Shown here in pieces: positions 12,201 to 22,840 of a stretch of DNA of 64,000 nt (its first letter is position 1; every line of letters starts with the position of its first letter). Made by a program: the position numbers and the translations under genes. The notes under the pieces were generated by a model. That model searched no databases and was not told the DNA's origin. It worked only from the letters and a program-made list of their open reading frames with translations. Source of the stretch: Alopecurus myosuroides (taxonomy: Eukaryota; Streptophyta; Magnoliopsida; Poales; Poaceae); the NCBI GenBank assembly GCA_028641055.1, contig CM054059.1:438621095-438685094 (forward strand), written 5' to 3'.

Positions 12201-13213
12201 GGGAAGGCTAGAAAAAAAGATAGGTTTGGGTAACTGGGTTCCATAAAACTAGGTTGGCTACCATCCTTAAAAGAAACTTTTGTGGGTAGTTCAAAAATTT
12301 TGTCCATCAGGCTGTTGGGTTTATTATATCATTAGATGAAGTCATACTCTTGGGGTCATACCATAAAATTCTTGTATATCTCTTTGGGGTCTTGAATCTA
12401 AGTATTCCAACTTTATGGGTTCTATGGGTCCATCCGATTCCTAATAGGAGATGTATATTCACATGGCTTGAAGTGTAGTTTCACTCAAGTTGGCTTGAGT
12501 AGAACTTTCCCTTGCAGTAGAGCTGCAGACCAACATAAGTCTGTTGAACTACGTTTGACACCGAGGGGTCACTCTTTGGGTCAGTAAAAAGTCCTTGGGT
12601 CACTCTCAACTTGGTCTTTTGGTGTCCTTGGAAATCATCTATATTGTTGTTGTCATCCTTGAATGCAAACACAATGCTATTTCTAAGGAAACTCTCATGG
12701 TAGGGAAAATCTTCCATTGCTTGATACCTCAAGGTTGGTTTTATCCTCACTAAAAATAGTATGTTTAAGCAACACTAACATAGGGTCATTATTGTATTAT
12801 ACCATTCTATGGTTCAAGCTTATTAACGTCGCCTCCCTAATAGGTATGTCACTCAGATTTATCATTCCTCATAACGATGTGAATGAAATGATTAGTAATC
12901 ATGGTAGCTAATCCACAATGCACTCAATTCACTACTCTGTATTGGTTTGTTAAATCTCTAAATCTAACACTCGGTCAACCTCACTTGTCCAACAAAAAGT
13001 TTCCAACCTGTAAGACAAACCTGAGCTAAACTATCGTTTCTCATACTATTGGGTTGCATAAAAATCTTGTGCATCACAAACTGGATAGTTGTGTTTGTTC
13101 ATCGATGCTTCTCTTGGTGTAGGGTGATTCTTCAGAAATCTTCGTATGAAGTTGGAATCTTGTTAAAAAACATTCATGGTTTCCACATTAGAGGTTGCAA
13201 TTCTTCTTCCTGT
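12201..13213 (-). other. Interior of family C element, unassigned
   Basis: Contains a second, weaker copy of the phrase ACCATCCTTAAA near 12261 and an 89-residue minus-strand frame (12481-12750) that I do not recognise. The frame has no motif of a retroelement enzyme. I treat it as decayed interior sequence rather than as a gene. Confidence 0.35.
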
Positions 13214-13746
13214 CTAGAGTCTCCTTTTAGGGTATTTATTGGCATAAGGTCTCTCCTCCTTGCATTTGTAACAGGATTTCTGGCTAAGGCCCTTATCTTT
13301 GTTTGGTTCTCCCAAGGTCTTCTTGTGTGTACTAAGCATTTCCATTTTGGCTTGTTGCCCAACTTGTACTACCATGGGGTATAGTGGACACAGTGTTGGA
13401 ACATGAGTTGATCCTTCACACAAAAAGTAAGTAACATGAGTGATGTAATCTACAATATAATTGCTTGCATCACCATGGGGCAATTCATCAGGACATTCTT
13501 TGGAATAGTGTCCTATCTCTCCACAAGCTTTGTACGCTTTGCGTGTTGAAATCATTTCTACTTGTTATCACTAACTATCAGGGGTTGGTTTATTTCACTA
13601 CTGGGAATGCTTTGGGACATCATCTGAACTATCTGTGATTGGGTATCCAGCACATGCTGCACTCCTGGTGTTAACTCCATATTGGGGTTGTTGACTTGAA
13701 TCTGGGTCATCAGTTGTATTAGCTGAGTCCGAGCTTCTAATAGCAT
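13214..13746 (-). pseudogene. Gypsy gag fragment with two CCHC zinc knuckles, broken
   Basis: Read on the minus strand, two nearly contiguous frames (13746-13558 and 13555-13214) are parted by a stop. The first carries a glutamine- and methionine-rich stretch; the second starts with a zinc knuckle KACGEIGHYSKEC, then CEGSTHVPTLCPLYPMV, a linker, and a second knuckle CYKCKEERPYANKYPK. In an intact gag these knuckles bind the element RNA during packaging. Both are damaged: the first lacks its leading cysteine spacing and the second has lost the histidine and final cysteine. The CEG-HVP-C-LYPMV segment is what I associate with gags of grass gypsy elements. A nucleic-acid-binding gag remnant is a firm call; the exact lineage is not. 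Confidence 0.7.
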
Positions 13747-13969
13747 TTGAATTCTATTGAATTCTTAGGGTTGTTGGCATTCTGGCTCGACACTTTTTTA
13801 GGTTTTAGGAGGAGATAAGTAGAAGTTAGAAAGATCTAAAGAAGGTTCCTACCTCAACACAACAGAACAAGGACACTCATCTTACAAACATTCATCACAC
13901 AGAACAACAAGGTTTAGAAAACAAACTAATATTGTCATACCACACTCAATTTGTATCATCAATACACAT
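13747..13969. other. Short non-coding stretch between gag remnant and palindromic array
   Basis: Nothing recognisable beyond an AC-rich run on the plus strand (CAACACAACAGAACAAG and similar). It may be the start of the gag leader in minus orientation. Confidence 0.3.
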
Positions 13970-14815
13970 TGATTAACGAACATCGAATTCGATCAATGAA
14001 CATTGAATTCGATCAACCAACATCGAATTCGATTAAACCACAATCGAATTTGATGTTCATTTGAATTCGATGTTCATTGATCGAATTTGATTAATATTGA
14101 TCGAATTCGATCAATGAACATCGAATTCGATTAACGAACAGCGAATTCGATTGTGGTTTATCGAATTCGATTAACAAACATCGAATTCGATTATGGTTCA
14201 TCGAATTCGATCAATATTAATTGAATTCAATTGTGGTTTATTGAATTCGATTGTGGCTTATCGAATTCGATGTTCGTTAATCGAATTCGATAAACCACAA
14301 TCGAATTCGATCAATATTAATCAAATTCGATTGTGGTTTATCGAATTCGATTAACGAACATCGAATTCGATCAATCAACATCAAATTCGACAAAAAAACA
14401 TAGAATTCGATTGTGGTTATCGAATTCGATTAACGAACATCGAATTCAATCAATGAACATCGAATTCGATAAGCCACAATCAAATTTGATAAACCACAAT
14501 TGAATTCGTTTAATATTGATCGAATTCGATGAACCATAATCCAATTCGATGTTCGTTAATCGAATTCAATAAAACACAAATGAATTAGATTAATATTGAT
14601 CGAATTCGATGAACCACAATCGAATTCGATGTTTTTAATCGAATTTGATGTTGATTGATCGAATTCTATGTTCGATAATCGAATTTGATAACCACAATCG
14701 AATTCTATGTTTCTTTGTCGAATTCGATGTTGATTGATCGAACTCGATGTTCGTTAATCAAATTTGATAAACCAAAATCGAATTCGGTTAATATTGATCG
14801 AATTCGATAAACCAC
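13970..14815. repeat. 20-bp-period palindromic tandem array (AATTCGA array), block 1
   Basis: A core palindrome TCGAATTCGA alternates with 10-bp spacers, giving a period near 20 bp over about 845 bp. More than twenty exact GAATTCGA copies are present. Only a few spacers recur, and they occur in both orientations: TTAACGAACA and TGTTCGTTAA, TTGTGGTTTA and TAAACCACAA, TCAATATTAA and TTAATATTGA. The array is therefore largely self-complementary. It has no ORF and no relation to the flanking gag or LTR. Confidence 0.9.
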
Positions 14816-15237
14816 TAGTCTGAGATCATGTGTACAAAATTTTAGTTGATTTCGAGGAGGTCAAAAATATCACTAGCTTACAAAAACTGGCTCAAGTGAG
14901 ACCAAACGGCCCGTTTGAAAATAGAAAATTGCCACTGGTTCATGTAAGGACAGATGTGTGGTGCAAATTCCCACCTGTGGAGACTTGGTGCTGTGGATGA
15001 GATGGGCTGAGTTTGGGATCGACTTGGTGTGTGCATAGGCGGGTGCGGGTATGGAATGGTAGTACCCCGACGACCCGTCGGGTACTGACGTGGTGTTGCA
15101 CACGGCATATGCCATGGGGTGGCAAAGATCGGTGTTGGGGCAGCGCTCAGCAGCTTCGAAACCCGCAGGGATTGCGCCGGAGCCCGAACACGTGAAGTAC
15201 CCAGGTTCAGGGCTCTCCCGGAGGAGGTAACACCTTG
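14816..15237. other. Unique-looking segment between the two palindromic blocks
   Basis: About 420 bp of mixed composition with no repeats of the flanking core. Small ORFs exist on both strands but none shows a known motif. I see no RNA gene or transposon ends in it. Confidence 0.3.
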
Positions 15238-15395
15238 TTCGATGAATTCACAATCAAATTCGATGAATAAGAATCGAATTCGGTGAAAAAATCGAATTTG
15301 ATAAATATTAATCGAATTCGATGAATAAGAATCGAATTCGATAAAGGGAATCGAATTCGATGAAAAAAAATCGAATTCGATAAATATTAATCGAA
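15238..15395. repeat. Palindromic AATTCGA array, block 2
   Basis: About eight copies of the same TCGAATTCGA-type core, now with spacers such as TGAATAAGAA, TAAATATTAA and A-runs that are not used in block 1. Same core, different spacer set. Confidence 0.85.
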
Positions 15396-15482
15396 GCACG
15401 ATCCTCCATTTCCCCGCAAGTGCTCCGGCGGCGGGGCGGAGTCAGTTGGAGTGAGCGCAAGCAACCGAAGGAATGCCCTTGG

Positions 15483-15543
15483 TTAACCCTGAACCTTAAC
15501 CCTAAACCCTAAACCCCAATCCGTAAACCCTAAACCCTAAACC
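15483..15543. repeat. Interstitial telomere-like tract (CCCTAAA type)
   Basis: Several exact and degenerate CCCTAAA units, the plant telomere motif (C-rich strand), within about 60 bp. It lies directly after a short GC-rich stretch and 50 bp before the family C LTR. Confidence 0.8.
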
Positions 15544-15593
15544 ACAATATCTTTCTCCTCATCCAACTCCTTTTGAGCACCTCTGCTTTTCTT

Positions 15594-17710
15594 TGGAGGG
15601 GTAGATAGTAGATATGGTTACTAGGGTTTAAGGTTCACTAGTTTGTCTTATATGTGATTGGCATATAATTGGGACTTGGTCTTGAATTCCAAAATGTCCA
15701 CAACAACAAGGGTAAAAGGATAAAACAAAAATCTAAGGCATGATCAAATGGATGTATCACTTTGATGGGTTTTGGCTAAACTACATGGATATGGTTGGGT
15801 GTACAAATGGTTTAGGTTTTGATGTCTATGGTTCAAGGTTACTAAATGGAGCAATTTTGCAAAAGGAACCATATTTAAATTATTTACTGAATTAAATCTA
15901 TGTAAAAAAGACTCAAATGGCCAACTTAAATCTAAATTAAATATTAATTTGTTCCAAAAATTATTTTGTGACTTAGGATATGATATTACACATCTTTAGG
16001 TTTCCAAAAATATTTTATTTGCAATTTTTGGATTTGTAGAATTTGCATTATGTCAAAATTCATCCAAATGGCTCATTTGAATTTGGACACATTTTAAATA
16101 TTGAAATTTGATTTTGGACAGTTCAAAAAGTTTCTACATGTCATGGTCTTTTAAAAAAATCTAAGTTTTCTAAATTTGGCTATGTGGATCAAAATTTATG
16201 AGTTTTCTAAGTTGAAGGGCCCATTCTTCAAAACTACCGATTATTTTCTATTCGGGATAAAATAGGAAAACATGTGCGGACGTGGCTGCTGACTGGGTGC
16301 TGACAGGATCTGACTGGGCGCTTACTAGGCGTGACACAAAACATGTTTCTATTGGACATACCGGTTCGTTTAAGTGAATCTATCCTAGCGCTTGGATCTG
16401 AATCTAACGGCTAGGATTTAAACCCAGAGGAGGGGGAGGCTCACCGGTCAAACCTTCACCGAAAATGGACACGACGGCGACATCCGCGCCTCAGGTTTCG
16501 ATGACGGCAACACTGCAGAGGCTCCCGGAGCTGGGAGAGGGCACGATGAGGCTCGGTTTCACACGATGAAGAAGATGGCGACGGTGGCGCGTCTCGCACT
16601 TCCTGGATCGATGGCACCAAGCGGATCCCATGGTGGGGGAGGCAGGGCCACTCCGTCGAGGCCTTCTAACCTCTCCGGTGCACCTCAGGTGACGACGGCG
16701 TGCTCACCCTGGGTTCTAGGGTTGAAAAATCTGGCGAGCAATTGGTATGGCTTCGCGGCGCAATCAACAGAGGAGGAAGAGGGAAAATGGAGCGCATGCG
16801 TCAGGCTTTAAGGGGCGCCAGGAGGGCTTCAAGTGGTGTCTTAATCGCGATAATCGGGGGATTAAAATTGCAGTTGAAACGGGTGCGTTTCGGTTTCTGG
16901 AGGATGAAGACGAGGTGACGTCATCAATATGTTTTGAATTCCTGTTTTCTCCTTTATCTTATATCTTTTGATTTAAACATCCAATTAACCTCAAATAAAT
17001 TTCTAAAATCTTGTAATTAAAATGTTTATCAAATATAAACCTTATTTTGTTGTTTCCAACACATTAAGTTTTTATATTTTGAAAATATAAATAATCCACT
17101 AATTGTACTTAAAAACTATTTTAAAATAGAAAAATAGCTAAAATTAGAAATGGGGTTTTATAAAATTTCAGAAACATTAAAATAGTCAAATATTATTTTT
17201 AAAATAATTGGTGAAATAAAAATAAGAATTTTTCTCAAATGAAAATGTTGTTTTCCCAAAGTATTTTACTTGTTTTCACAACCAAATAGTTTATATAAGA
17301 TTTTATGATTATTAATTGGTATAATGTTTGAAGGGCAATATGAAATATTTTTATTCATATGAAATATTTTTGGATGCATGAACAAAATATTAGAGATAGT
17401 AATTCTCTTGTTTTTAAATATCATAAAAAAATTTCAAGATGATAATTGAGTTGAAAATATGTTTGGTAAAGGGTGTTTGCTAACAAGAAATATTTTCTCT
17501 TCATAATGAAAACGTATTTTGAAATAGGTTTTAGGGTTTAATTATGGAATAGAGGGAATTTGGATTCTTAATTCCAATTACTTTTGGAAACATGTATTGT
17601 TTTCTTTTGTCTTGCATTCTAATTTTGTTTTGATAACTTTCTTAGCTTGAAAACAAAAAAATACAATTTTTTTGTGATTTTCCAACATTCCAAAAGTCAG
17701 GGATGTTACA
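15594..17710 (-). repeat. Family C LTR copy 2
   Basis: 2117 bp with TGGAGGGG ... GGGATGTTACA ends on the plus strand, so TG...CA. It aligns with copies 1 and 3. Flanks are TTCTT on the left and CCATC on the right, so there is no target duplication. The right flank is the same LINE-derived sequence as next to copy 3. Confidence 0.75.
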
Positions 17711-18564
17711 CCATCTCATGAAAAGATAAGCTTTCCACTCTTCGGTGTGCTCTATTTGTGTCGAAGAAAATAATATAGCATGATGGTGGGATCATCGTCT
17801 CTGAAGTGTTCATGGTTGTTGTTCAGAAGATGGGGTCAGATGGTTTTCACTATCCTGAAGCTTCTTGCAGTAGTGTGTTTTCTAGGTATAAAACTTGTGG
17901 TCGTTTCTCGTTTTACCCGTCTTTTTTTTGGGGTTTGAGTAGCCTGTATTGAGGGCGCCCTGGCTGTTGTTTCTCTTTTTTCCCTGGTCCTTGTAGCGAA
18001 TCGGATAAGAATTCTATTTTTTACGAAATGGGGGTAGAAACCCCAACCTAGCCTCTGTCATCGAGTGATGCACACATCCTTTATTGATTATTTGCGAGTC
18101 TTAATTTAGTTTTACAACTCAAAATCTAGCACAACAATAACACAGGTTTTCACCGACATAACCAAGAGCAGAAAACTATGAATGTCTACTAATATGCTGC
18201 CTTGTATGCCGGGAGAAAAAAAAATCCTGTGCCAGCAAGAGTAGTCTTGTGCACCCATCCACCATAAGCTCCCGCTGGAAAGGAGGTAGCAGGAAAGCCC
18301 ATAACTGGATTCAGTGCACCCCCATATGAATAACCTGTAAGACATGAAAAGATTCTTTTCTGTTAAAAATAAGATCGTTCCTGCAATTCCATATAGACCA
18401 ACAAATAGTTGAAACGCCGATATGAATCCTATGCTTGGTCTTTTTATCCATCTCGTTCAACCAACTCCCAAACATATTTGTAACATTAATTGGAGGAGGT
18501 ATATTATAGGTACAAAACACCACACGCCAAACAAGTTTCGCTAAATGGCATGACATAAATAAAT
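17711..18564 (-). pseudogene. LINE remnant with zf-RVT region, interrupted by the tandem array
   Basis: The minus-strand frame at 18556-18311 carries CHLAKLVWRVVFCTYN, then NMFGSWLNEMDK and ICWSIWNCRNDLIFNRK. This is the RT-associated zinc-binding (zf-RVT) region at the C-terminus of plant LINE ORF2 proteins. In an intact LINE it would follow the reverse transcriptase. The left part (17711-18100) is non-coding and looks like LINE 3' UTR, with T-runs and GATGCACACA-type sequence near 18070. The coding part stops abruptly at the array insertion and resumes at 41795. A second copy of the whole block lies at 44965-45960. No RT or endonuclease core is present here. Confidence 0.7.
18560..18564. 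repeat. Left target-site duplication of tandem array (TAAAT)
   Basis: TAAAT lies directly before the first LTR base. The same five bases follow the last LTR base at 41795-41799. Five bases is the usual duplication for LTR retrotransposons. Confidence 0.85.
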
Positions 18565-21500
18565 TGTGACGCCCCGAGATCGGGCACTGCAGATTTCAGC
18601 ATTCCCGCCAAAATCCACATAATAACCGATTCCAGATTGCCACTTGTGATAACATTACAACAGTTCACAAATAATCCACAACAACAGAAAAGATATATAC
18701 AATATGACTCAAACGAGTCAGGGATACAACTGATACAATACAAAGATCCAACTAACAGCGGAAGAAACAACATAGTGTCCGACTACGGACAAGATGCAAA
18801 TTGGACTAAGAGTCCTGAAGATAACCGAGAGCGTCCAATCCCTGCCCAGGCCAAGCCGGAGGGATTCCCAAGCTAACGTCGTCAGACTTCAAACCTGTTG
18901 ACTGCAATGTTGAATACGCAGCCACGAAAAAGGATTCGTGGGTCAGTACGGTTAAGTACAGGCAAGTGGATAAACCATACTCACAAGATACCGGCGTAGC
19001 CAGTCATCACAAGATACAAATACTTTGGGATCAACGGAAAGGAAGGGATTATTGCAAGTAAGCGGCAGCGGGCTGCACCAACCGACTACAGAGACTCACT
19101 ACAACATCCGGCTAAAAGAGGGGGATAAGATAGCGTATCGTAACCAACTACCACTACTCACCAAACAATACCCATCCAATGTCACCCCCTACTAAGGAAG
19201 CAACCCAAGGATAACTCACACTGTTGGATTAATGATGGATCAAGTTATTGTGTCAATAAGACTATTACTAGTCAAGTTATTATCATTAGGTGTAAGTTGT
19301 CTGAGTACTTGTTAGCCAGTACTTTCACCAAGTAATCCATAACCGCGGAAAACACGGCTTCTCGAGAAGATTTATCCCTGCAGGGTGTGCTCCAGTACCC
19401 GTACACACTCAAGCCACCAACTAAAACTCAGGTTGGCTTGACACAACCCAAACCGTCTCTACAACCCATCCTAGGAGCCACAGAGCTATAAGGTCCCAGC
19501 CACGCAGCCGAATACTCAGCGCAGGTGTGCAAAACTCCCGCAGGACACAACACCCCGGCACTACAGGCCTCGCCCTATATGCATCATCATCATCATCAGT
19601 AACCATGGGGGATCCACCCATTATGCAAGGAGCAAATGGAACACCCGAACTAAGTGTGGCTCTTCGGACAAGCTGCAGATCAGGTCTAAGTCGAGGGGGG
19701 TCCCATACTACCTCCCGGATGCGGTGAGCACGCTCATCATGGATCAGTAGACAAGACTCTTTTCCTAATTAAGTTCGACACTAGCAGGCCTCAAAACCCT
19801 AACCCGGGCCTCCTGCCGGTGCCTTATCATCAAATTATTATTACCCCAGACATTAACATGTTGTTGATTGAATGGAAACCCAACTATCAATTAAGCAGGT
19901 GATATGAAAGGAACAACAAGACTTGAGCGCAAACAACACTAAGCATGCAACTACGACACGGGGGCCAACAGGGTAAACAAACAACAGTTAATAGGAAGTG
20001 GCAGGAAAGGCGATATCATGGCTGCAAGGTAAACATATAATAGGATCGAGACACAAGCATCGAACCAACAGGCTAGAATAAGAACAACGGAAAGAATCGG
20101 TAACAAGTGATGAAAGGCAGCCATTTGGCAGCAAGTGAGTATACTTGCCTGGAATCCAGCAAGTAGAGGTAGCAGAACTTGTCGTAGCTCACATCATCTC
20201 AACGTCCTATCCGGGAAGAAGCAACGAACCTCGAACAAACACCGGATGCAACGATTACTACTACGGCAAAAGATCCAGCATGATCCTATTTTATATGCAT
20301 GACATGGCAAGATGCATGAGAGGAAACAACTTAAGCAATTTAATCGGAACCGGAGTCCGGAGAAATAGGAATTGGTTCAAGTTGTTTAGCTAACCATCAA
20401 TATTAAATGTTGATTAACAGGTTTAAACAAGGTAGAGGTGATCTATTCAATATTAAATGGAATAGGGCAACAATTGAATTAAATACCCCAACACATTCCA
20501 TATTTATTTATTAGGTGAACATACATAACACTACTACAAATGCAACATGCAAGGTGCAAACATGAACATGGATGGCATGAACAGATTAAGTGCATTTTTC
20601 TGGTATGAAAACATATTTTATTGGTTGGATTTGGAATTAAAATGAGCAAGTTATCAAATTAGCAATTTTAAATGCATTAATTAAGAAATAGTTGTTTTCA
20701 GCAATTTAATTTATTTGAGACAGAAAACAAAATTGATATTTGCAAAGTTTAGAGAATTTTGATTGGAAAACATATTTTACTTTTCAAATTTGGAGTTAAA
20801 ATGAATTAGTTATGATTTATGCAATTAAATCAATTTCAATTGAGCCCGAAGCCCAACATTTAATTTAGGAGGTTCACGTTATTTATTTACCCATCAAGAT
20901 TAAATGTTGTTTAACATGGCGAGATAATATAAAGATGAGCTAGGCAATTTTAAATGGAACCGGAACAATATTTAATTATTCCAACTGATTCCATATTTAA
21001 TTATTAGGTGACATTACTATTACCCGCACCCACAAAATGCAATGCAAACATGATGCGATGATATTTTAAATATAGTTGATATGTTATAGAAAATAGGGCA
21101 TATGTATAGGGGTTTTAGGGTTTGGGTTCGCATGTGTGGAGAGGATCTTTGTGTTCGACGCTGGAAAGAGGAGATCTTCGGGGAAACGCCGGTGCCTTCA
21201 GGACGTGGAGGAAGTAGACGAAGAAGAGGAAGTAGATGAAGAAGAGGAAGTAGACGAAGTCGTCGTAGCAGGGGAAGTAGACATTCCGTTGTCGATGTAG
21301 TAGAAGTCGAGGTCTTCGGGTCATATAGGAAGTAGTCGACGTAGGCGTGGTAGTGGAAGTAGTCGACGTTGTTGTAGTAGGGGAAGTAGTCGATGTTCAG
21401 AGGAAGTAGTCGTTCACGGGTCGGGGTGAACTTGGCGGTTCCACGTATCCGTCACATTCGACATCGTCGGGGTTGATGGGGTTCACTGCGTCGGTGTACT

Positions 21501-22840
21501 TGTCGATGTCTCTCGGTCGGTCTCTCGTGGACACGCACGAAGGCGGCCACCACAACAAGTCCAACGGCGGCGGTGTCGGTGTTCACGGTTCGTCGAGGAA
21601 GTAGACCTTGGCGATTCCATCGTCGAGGTTCACAACACGCACAAAGGCGGCCACACAAGGAGAACACGGCGGGACGGGTACGGACGGCGGCGTATATGTT
21701 CATGGGTTGATGACGTGCTTGTCGATGTACATGGTGATGCGGGCGCAGCTGTATCGAAGTGGAGGTCGGAGCTCAGAGCGGCGAGCATCGGCAGCCGAGG
21801 AGGACGGCGGTGAGGCGCTCGGTTGCGGGGCGGCAGTACCACGTCAGGGCCCAGCAGGGTTCCGTGTGCGTGCCGCCGGGAGGACAAGGGGCGACGGCGC
21901 CTGGAGGTGGGCAGCAGCCCTAGGGCTGCCGGCCCGTGGCTGTGAGGACGGGGCGGCTCGCCGGAGAGGAGCTAGGAGGAGGCCGTGGCGGCGCCGGCCG
22001 CGCCGGGAGGGAGCTATGGCGGCGCCGGCCGCGCTCGGCCGGAATGGAGGGAACGGCGGCGGGCGGCGGCCACGGGAGGAGGCGCAGGTTGCGGGAGCAC
22101 GGGCCGGCGGCGGCCATGGCGGGGAGAGGAGGAGATCCGGCGGGGCGCCGGTCGTCCGCGGGGGAGGGGCGCTGCGAGAGGAGAGGGTGATGGGGAGGAG
22201 GGTGGCCGGAGGGAGGGACGAGGGGAGGAGGGCGACGGCCGGTGTTGTAGAGGAAGAGGGGGCGCCGGAAGGAGGGTGGCCGGAGGTGATGCTCGAGGGG
22301 GAGAGGGGAGGCCACGGCTGGTGAGGAGCAGAGGATGGAGGCGACGTAGCGAGCGGGGGGATCGAGGGGCTCGAGCTCGGGAGGGGTCGAGCGAGCGGAG
22401 AGAGGCGACGAGCGAGGGGAGAAACGAGCGATGCGTGCGTGCGTTTCGTGTCTGTGAGGTGGAGGGACCTAAACAGAAATAGGGGAAACGGCGGGGGGGA
22501 GGGGGGGGGGGTAAATGAGAGGGAGAGAAAATAGACTTAGGGTTTGGGGGGAGTTCGGTGGGGGGAGGGGCCGGCTGGGCCTATTTGGGCCGAGTTCGGC
22601 TAGGCTGCTGGGGTCGCTCTTTTTTTTTCTCTTCTTTTTTTTTCCCCAGCAAGTGTTTAGGCCAAGAAAAATAGCTTTAAACATCAAATAAATTTCTGTA
22701 AATTTTAGCAAACAAAATTTAATTAATTTCAGTTAGTGTGCAAGTTTTAAAATGCATGGTGATGCCTTATGCAATGCGATGCAAAAAAAAAGAAAAACGA
22801 GCAACAAATTCCAGTTGGGAAAAAATTCCCGATCGTTACA
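18565..22840 (-). repeat. Family B LTR1 (4276 bp, leftmost, 3' LTR)
   Basis: TG...CA ends. It carries one extra 18-bp-type unit in the GAAGTAGACGAAGAAGAG minisatellite near 21210-21260 relative to LTR2-5, and lacks two bases near 18588 (GGGCACTGCAG rather than GGGCACTATGCAG). It shares GATGATATTTT near 21057 with LTR5 but not with LTR2-4. A GC-rich part (21600-22450) has overlapping open frames on both strands. Confidence 0.9.

Larger units (their letters stand above)
10001..17710 (-). mobile_element. Tekay/Del-like gypsy remnant, family C (minus), pol missing
   Basis: Two related LTR-type sequences (10001-12164 and 15594-17710) lie in the same orientation around 3.4 kb of interior. On the minus strand the left LTR is preceded by a stretch ending AAAGAAATCTCG in plus-strand terms (12165-12200), the conserved pre-LTR/PPT context of Tekay/Del chromoviruses. 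A broken gag lies at 13214-13746. No protease, RT, RNase H, integrase or chromodomain is visible, and no primer site adjoins the right LTR at 15593. Pairing the two LTRs as one element is inference; the right LTR lacks a matching target duplication. Confidence 0.55.

Noticed and set aside
13970..15395. CRISPR-like array (short repeats with spacers)
   Set aside because: Repeats are 10-bp palindromes, spacers recur and flip, and the context is a plant genome without cas genes.
14878..15399. 173-residue minus-strand frame with FIEFD repeats
   Set aside because: The repeats are translations of the AATTCGA array and the rest shows no domain.
17711..18110. A separate plus-strand LINE 3' end
   Set aside because: T-runs and orientation cues conflict, and the coding part next to it is on the minus strand. 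Left within the LINE block without a separate call.
21608..22324. 238-residue plus-strand frame in each family B LTR as a real gene
   Set aside because: It is Gly/Arg-rich from GC composition, has no domain, and overlaps open frames on the other strand. Its repetition follows from the repetition of the LTR. Kept only as a finding.
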